Positions 6,301 through 9,906 of a DNA stretch of 9,906 bases are shown here, piece by piece. Numbering within the stretch: position 1 is the first letter of the stretch; the number at the start of each line of letters is the position of its first letter. The position numbers and the translations under genes are program-made. The DNA comes from Thermoflexus sp. (lineage in GTDB: Bacteria; Chloroflexota; Anaerolineae; Thermoflexales; Thermoflexaceae), in NCBI GenBank assembly GCA_017743605.1, contig JAGHYO010000068.1, positions 1 through 9,906 of the forward strand. The letters run 5' to 3'. A model generated the notes under the pieces. That model was not told the DNA's origin and ran no database searches. It worked only from the letters and a program-made list of their open reading frames with translations.

Positions 6301-7302
6301 CTACTCGCGCCGCAGGAGCCGGTGGAGCAGCAACGCGATGGCGATCACGCCGCCTTTGAACACCTGCTCGTAGAACGAGGGGATGTTCAGCAGGTTGATC
6401 CCGTTGTTCAGCATCCCGATGAGCAGGGCGCCGATCAGCGTGCCCCCCAGCCATCCCTCCCCACCGGCCAGGCTGGTCCCGCCGATGACCACGGCGGCGA
6501 TGGCGTCGAACTCGTAGCCGATGCCCAGGGTAGGGGGCGCCGAATCCAGCCGACCGATCAGGATCAGGCCGGCCAGGGCAGCCAGCCCCCCGCTCAGGGC
6601 GTAGGTCAGCACCAGGCGCCGCGCGACCGGGATCCCGGCGGCGCGTGCGGCTGTCGGGTTGTTGCCGATGGCCAGCAAATGCTCTCCCCACACCGTGAAC
6701 TGGAGCAGGATCCCTCCGAATCCGAACACCAGGGCCATCACCAGAACCGGAACCGGGAACGGCCCCACCCAGCCGGCCCCGAGCCACCGGAAGGCGTCTG
6801 GGAACCCGGTGATGGGCCGGCCCTGGGTGTAGCTGAGGGCAAGCCCCCGCGCGATGGTCATCATCCCCAGGGTGGCGATGAAGGGCGGAATCCGGAGATA
6901 GGCCACGGCCATCCCGTTCAGGGCCCCCAGGGCGAAGCCCAGGGCCAGGGCGCTGAACATCGCCAGGGGCGGGGCCTGCCCGCTGGTCACCAGACTGGCC
7001 GCCACCACCCCCGTCAGGGCCAGGATCGAACCGACGGAAAGATCGATGCCCCCGCTGAGGATCACCAGGGTCATCCCCACCGCGATGATGCCGTTCACCG
7101 AGGTCTGGCGGACCACGTTGATCAGATTGCCCGGCGTGAGGAAACGCGGGGAGGCCAGGCTCAGCACCACGCCGAAAATGAGCAGCGTGAGCACCAGACC
7201 CCATCGGGTCCAGCGTTCCCGGGCCTCCAATGTGCTTCCCCATCGGGGAAGCCAGGCCGGCCGTCCCAGCGCCCTCACGGGTTCCACGGAGGGACGATCC
7301 AT
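6301..7302 (-). CDS. rbsC: Ribose ABC transporter permease, first copy (RbsC family)
   Basis: Membrane channel subunit of the ribose importer. The 333-residue protein has a roughly 35-residue charged N-terminal extension before its first membrane segment, then about 8-10 hydrophobic segments. Family hallmarks are SGGIDLSVGS (83-92), PPFIATLGMM in the middle and YEFDAIAAVVIGGTSLAGG (263-281), almost the same as in E. coli RbsC. By these motifs it is the more canonical of the two permeases in this operon. The ATG at 7302 has GGAGG 9 bases upstream; a shorter start inside the N-terminal extension cannot be excluded. It follows rbsD by 51 bases and precedes rbsB, so gene order (R-D-C-B-A-C-K) differs from the D-A-C-B-K-R order of E. 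coli. It presumably works with RbsA, alone or as a heterodimer with the second permease. Confidence 0.93.
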   Translation of the reverse strand: MDRPSVEPVRALGRPAWLPRWGSTLEARERWTRWGLVLTLLIFGVVLSLASPRFLTPGNLINVVRQTSVNGIIAVGMTLVILSGGIDLSVGSILALTGVVAASLVTSGQAPPLAMFSALALGFALGALNGMAVAYLRIPPFIATLGMMTIARGLALSYTQGRPITGFPDAFRWLGAGWVGPFPVPVLVMALVFGFGGILLQFTVWGEHLLAIGNNPTAARAAGIPVARRLVLTYALSGGLAALAGLILIGRLDSAPPTLGIGYEFDAIAAVVIGGTSLAGGEGWLGGTLIGALLIGMLNNGINLLNIPSFYEQVFKGGVIAIALLLHRLLRRE

Positions 7303-7353
7303 CCCTTTACGCCTCCAGGGAGGTCACGAGAGCCTCCGCCGCGTCATATCGGA

Positions 7354-7749
7354 TCAGAAAATCACACCCGAGACCAGGATCACGTTCGCGTAAGGCGTGC
7401 ATTCCCCGGTGCGGACCACCGCCCGGGCCCTGCCGGTCATCGCTTTGAAGGTCTCATGGGGCACGTGCTCGATCTCGACGGCGCGCAGCCGATCGCGCAC
7501 GGCCTCATAAAGCTGCGGGCTGCGCTCTCTCATCTCCATGGCGACGATCGCTTTCTCCACGTGGAGCTCCTCCAGGACGGCATCGAGGACCTCCAGGAAG
7601 GGGGGCAGGCCGGGGCGGACAGCGAGATCGATCCGTGCAACGGTAAGGGGGATGGGCAGCCCGGCATCGGCGATAACCAGCAGATCCCCATGGCCCATCT
7701 CGGCGATCACCTGGCTCAGAGGCGCGTTGAGCAATCCCCGTTTTTTCAT
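7354..7749 (-). CDS. rbsD: D-ribose pyranase
   Basis: Converts the beta-pyranose form of D-ribose to the furanose form used by ribokinase; a cytoplasmic ring-shaped oligomer in known members. The 131-residue product is close to E. coli RbsD (139). It starts MKKRGLLN and has MGHGDLLVIADAGLPIP (18-34) with catalytic His20. It ends with GECTPYANVIL (115-125), the sugar-binding C-terminal block. The ATG at 7749 is 11 bases after the rbsR stop, and its AGGAG ribosome site overlaps that stop codon, so translation of the two is likely coupled. RbsD together with the fully conserved ribose contacts of RbsB strongly supports ribose as the operon substrate. A fucose mutarotase (FucU) is related but less likely in this context. 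Confidence 0.95.
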   Translation of the reverse strand: MKKRGLLNAPLSQVIAEMGHGDLLVIADAGLPIPLTVARIDLAVRPGLPPFLEVLDAVLEELHVEKAIVAMEMRERSPQLYEAVRDRLRAVEIEHVPHETFKAMTGRARAVVRTGECTPYANVILVSGVIF

Positions 7750-7760
7750 GGGCCTCGCTC

Positions 7761-8756
7761 CTAAGTGGACTGACGGACCACCAGGCGCACAGGGAGGATC
7801 AGGCGAGCCGGCGGGCGATCCGGCTCCCCCAGCCGGCGTAACAGGAGATCCCCCGCCATACGTCCCATCTCATAGGTGGGCTGGGCCACCGTGGTCAGGG
7901 GCGGGATCACATAGGACGCCAGGAGGATGTCGTCGAATCCCACTAAAGCGATGTCGTCCGGGATCGACAGGCCGGCCTCCCCGATCGCCCGCATCGCCCC
8001 GATGGCCATCAGGTCGTTGCAAGCGAAGATGGCTGTGGGGCGGACCTCCGCGGGCAGGCCCAGGAAAAAGCGGGCCGCCTCATAACCGCTCTCCGCCCGG
8101 AAATCGCCTCGCCGCACCCAGACCTCCGGCGGCCGGATTCCCGCCTCCTCCAACGCTTTCCGGTAGCCCCGCACGCGATCCGCGCTGGGGGTCAGCTCCG
8201 AGGGACCAGTGATGCAGGCGATCCGCCGATGCCCTCGCTCCAGGAGGTGGCGGGTTGCCAGATACCCACCTTGGAAGTTATCCGCCAGCACGCAATCCGC
8301 CTCTAGGCCCGGCAGATCCCGGTCGACGACCACGAAGGGGATCCCGCGCTGGCGCAGCATAGAAAGATGCGCCGGGGTGGACCGGACCGAAACCAGGGCG
8401 ATCCCATCCACCTGCTGCTCGATCAGAACCCCCAAGTAACGCTGCTCCTTGGCTGGATCCCCGTCGGAGTTGCAGAGGATCACGCTGTGATCGTGGGCGA
8501 AGCTCAGATCCTCCAGCCCGCGGGCGATTTCCGCGAAGAACGGGTTGGCGCTGTCGGGGACAACGAGGCCGATCACATGGGTGCGCTTGCGTCGGAGCCC
8601 CCGGGCCAGCCGGTTAGGGCGATATTGCAAGGCACGGACAGCCTCCCGAACCCGAGCCTCTACCTCCGGACTCACCGACCGGGTCCCGTTCAGCACATAC
8701 GAGACCGTGGCGATCGAAACCCCCGCCCGCCGGGCGACATCCTGAAGCGTCGCCAT
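7761..8756 (-). CDS. rbsR: LacI-family ribose operon repressor
   Basis: DNA-binding repressor expected to release its operator when ribose or a ribose phosphate binds. The 331 residues have the N-terminal LacI helix-turn-helix (TLQDVARRAGVSIATVSYVL, 3-22), the hinge region RPNRLARGLR (46-55) and a periplasmic-binding-protein-like ligand domain. In that domain DSANPFF (68-74), DRD (145-147), Arg196, Asn247-Asp248 and GFDD (273-276) sit at the usual ligand-contact places. The ATG at 8756 begins at the conserved MATLQDVA. No good ribosome site precedes it (only GAGCG), and the predicted leader is about 20 bases, so repressor synthesis may be low. It is the first gene of the operon it presumably controls, directly downstream of a perfect LacI-type palindrome, which implies autoregulation. 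Naming it RbsR rests on context; the family call is certain. Confidence 0.92.
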   Translation of the reverse strand: MATLQDVARRAGVSIATVSYVLNGTRSVSPEVEARVREAVRALQYRPNRLARGLRRKRTHVIGLVVPDSANPFFAEIARGLEDLSFAHDHSVILCNSDGDPAKEQRYLGVLIEQQVDGIALVSVRSTPAHLSMLRQRGIPFVVVDRDLPGLEADCVLADNFQGGYLATRHLLERGHRRIACITGPSELTPSADRVRGYRKALEEAGIRPPEVWVRRGDFRAESGYEAARFFLGLPAEVRPTAIFACNDLMAIGAMRAIGEAGLSIPDDIALVGFDDILLASYVIPPLTTVAQPTYEMGRMAGDLLLRRLGEPDRPPARLILPVRLVVRQST

Positions 8757-8767
8757 CGCTCATGCTG

Positions 8768-8781
8768 GTTAAACGTTTAAC
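8768..8781. promoter_or_regulatory. Probable RbsR operator, perfect 14-bp palindrome
   Basis: GTTAAACGTTTAAC is a perfect palindrome centred on CG, the hallmark of LacI/GalR-family operators. Its core AAACGTTT matches the core known for E. coli RbsR sites. It begins 3 bases downstream of the predicted -10 box and covers the expected transcription start near 8778, so bound repressor should block initiation. I saw no second copy of the AAACGTTT core in the window. Confidence 0.85.
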
Positions 8782-8784
8782 TTC

Positions 8785-8813
8785 ATGAAAGCATAAAGCC
8801 GGGAATCTGTCAA
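8785..8813 (-). promoter_or_regulatory. Promoter of the ribose operon
   Basis: On the minus strand a perfect -35 box TTGACA (8808-8813) is followed by a 17-base spacer and a -10 box TTTCAT (8785-8790, four of six consensus bases). It points into rbsR and is the only convincing promoter seen ahead of the seven-gene operon. The operator palindrome starts 3 bases downstream. Confidence 0.75.
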
Positions 8814-8845
8814 GTCGGGGCCCCGCGGCGAGGTGGTCCGGAGGC

Positions 8846-8851
8846 TATCAT
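8846..8851 (+). promoter_or_regulatory. Candidate -10 box of the divergent OB-fold gene
   Basis: TATCAT matches five of six -10 consensus bases and would give a leader of roughly 25-30 bases before the ATG at 8885. The place for a -35 box is occupied by GC-rich sequence with no TTGACA-like hexamer, so this is weak. Between the two divergent promoters lies a 10-base GC palindrome (8816-8825). Confidence 0.3.
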
Positions 8852-8884
8852 CTTTTACGAGGGATTCCCGTCTCGAGGAGTTCG

Positions 8885-9906
8885 ATGCCGCGGTATTCCC
8901 CGCCTCCCTTTCGGGTGGGGCCGGCGCTGGGGGCGCTGGTCCTCGCCTTGGCCGGATTGTTTTCGACCTGGATCCAGGCACGTTTCCAGCCCGTGCCCAC
9001 ACCGCCCCTTGCGGATCTGCAAGGGGGCGCGGTTGCTGGCTACGTCCGGGTCCACGGGGTTCTCCCCGAGCCCCCCCGCTGGGAGCCGGAAGGCCCCCGC
9101 CTCCGCTTCCGCCTCAGCGACGGCACGGCCGAACTGCGGGTCCTCGCCAATGGGCCGGTCGCCGCCGCCCTGGCCCAGGCAAAGCGGATCCCCCGCGCCG
9201 GCGACGTGGTCACTGTGGAGGGACGCCTGCGCGAGGATCGGGGTCCTCCCTGGCTGGAGGTCGTCCACGCGGAGGCCCTGCGCGTCGAGCGCCCGGAGCC
9301 TCTCCCCCTCTCCATCGGCGATCTCCGCTCTGCCCCGTTGGGAGCCCGCGTGCAGATCACCGGGCAGATCCGAAGCGTCCGCCGCCCCTATGAGGGCCTC
9401 ACCCTGATCCGCTTGCAGGATGAGACCGGGTCCATTGATGTGGCGTGGTATGAGGCCCTGGTGGGGACGCGGGCGGAGCTGCCCCTGGGCGCGGGCCTTC
9501 GGATCACGGGAGCGCTGACCCTATACCGGGAGGCCCCTCAGGTGGCGCTGGACGATCCGGAGGGCTGGGCCCGGATCCCCTGGACGCCTGTGCCCCAACC
9601 CATCGCCCGCGCCCGGGAGCGTCCCGACGGCGCCTGGGTCAGCGTGGAGGGGATCCTGGAGGAGCTCTCCGACACCCGCTGGACCCTTGCGGATGAAACG
9701 GGGTCTCTGGAGGTGCAGCTTTCCCGGGGGCTGCGGGCGGCCCTCCCTGCCACCCCGCCGCCGGGGGCCCAGGTGCAGATATGGGGGCGCTTGCGGTGGC
9801 GCGCGGGGACCCCGGCGCTCTATCCCGAGCTCTCGCTGGACCTGCGTTGGGAGCCTCCGGTGGCGACGCCCATGCCGGTCCCTTCCCCGACGGCCCGGCC
9901 GATGCC
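8885..9906 (+). CDS. Membrane-anchored protein with three OB-fold-like repeats, C-terminus beyond window
   Basis: Open frame from ATG 8885 to the window edge (340 codons, no stop), divergent from the ribose operon. GAGGAG ends 4 bases before the ATG. The N-terminus has an Arg-containing start and one hydrophobic segment (about 11-31), consistent with a membrane anchor or signal peptide. A Pro-rich spacer follows. Three similar units come next, at about 52-135, 154-230 and 249-323. Each has the OB-fold pattern of strand VxGxL/I, strand ending in L-x-D-(E)T-G-S-hydrophobic, a variable link, then G-hydrophobic-x-I/V-x-G-x-L. The clearest internal repeat is LQDETGSIDV (177-186) against LADETGSLEV (268-277). 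The tail turns into a Pro/Thr/Met-rich linker (324 onward), so another domain may follow. OB folds often bind nucleic acid or oligosaccharide, but no specific function can be named. Strong codon bias across the frame supports real coding. Confidence 0.8.
   Translation, partial: MPRYSPPPFRVGPALGALVLALAGLFSTWIQARFQPVPTPPLADLQGGAVAGYVRVHGVLPEPPRWEPEGPRLRFRLSDGTAELRVLANGPVAAALAQAKRIPRAGDVVTVEGRLREDRGPPWLEVVHAEALRVERPEPLPLSIGDLRSAPLGARVQITGQIRSVRRPYEGLTLIRLQDETGSIDVAWYEALVGTRAELPLGAGLRITGALTLYREAPQVALDDPEGWARIPWTPVPQPIARARERPDGAWVSVEGILEELSDTRWTLADETGSLEVQLSRGLRAALPATPPPGAQVQIWGRLRWRAGTPALYPELSLDLRWEPPVATPMPVPSPTARPM

Noticed and set aside
6322..7764. A 480-codon plus-strand open frame opposite the first permease and rbsD
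   Set aside because: It is antisense to two genes with clear family motifs; its product is rich in His/Gln/Gly/Pro as expected from reverse reading of GC-rich codons, with no recognisable domain.

Overview
The window is high-GC bacterial DNA. It is dominated by a complete D-ribose uptake and catabolism operon on the minus strand. Two further minus-strand genes lie downstream of it (window start), and one divergent plus-strand gene lies upstream (window end). The GC richness, the Chloroflexota-like gene set (an isopentenyl phosphate kinase in a bacterium, a proline/threonine/alanine-rich lipoprotein linker) and the compact gene packing suggest a member of Chloroflexota, perhaps a thermophile. 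This taxonomic call is an inference from remembered gene content, not a proof.

Layout in minus-strand reading order, from high to low coordinates. Between 8757 and 8884 is a divergent control region with a good sigma70-type promoter (TTGACA, 17-base spacer, TTTCAT) followed by a perfect 14-base LacI-type palindrome over the expected transcription start. Then come rbsR (LacI-family repressor, 7761-8756), rbsD (ribose pyranase, 7354-7749), a first RbsC-type permease (6301-7302), rbsB (ribose-binding lipoprotein, 5234-6184), rbsA (double ATPase, 3625-5130), a second RbsC-type permease (2649-3641) and rbsK (ribokinase, 1726-2652). RbsB captures ribose outside the membrane and the RbsA/RbsC complex imports it. 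RbsD interconverts ribose anomers, and RbsK makes ribose 5-phosphate. RbsR presumably represses the whole unit, including itself, until ribose appears. The second permease gene is the unusual part of the operon. An 11-bp GC-only hairpin (plus a closing U-A pair) sits between rbsB and rbsA and may set the excess of binding protein over transporter.

Downstream of rbsK, after a 103-base gap that holds a 12-bp perfect inverted repeat burying the next ribosome-binding site, are a zinc-dependent histone-deacetylase-superfamily amidohydrolase (579-1622) and an isopentenyl phosphate kinase (1-572, cut by the window edge). These two are in the same reading frame, separated only by one TGA and two sense codons.

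On the plus strand, 8885 to the window end encodes a membrane-anchored or exported protein with three tandem OB-fold-like repeats and a Pro/Thr-rich tail. It is open at the window edge. No RNA genes, mobile elements or CRISPR arrays were seen, and no gene-free stretch exceeds 130 bases.
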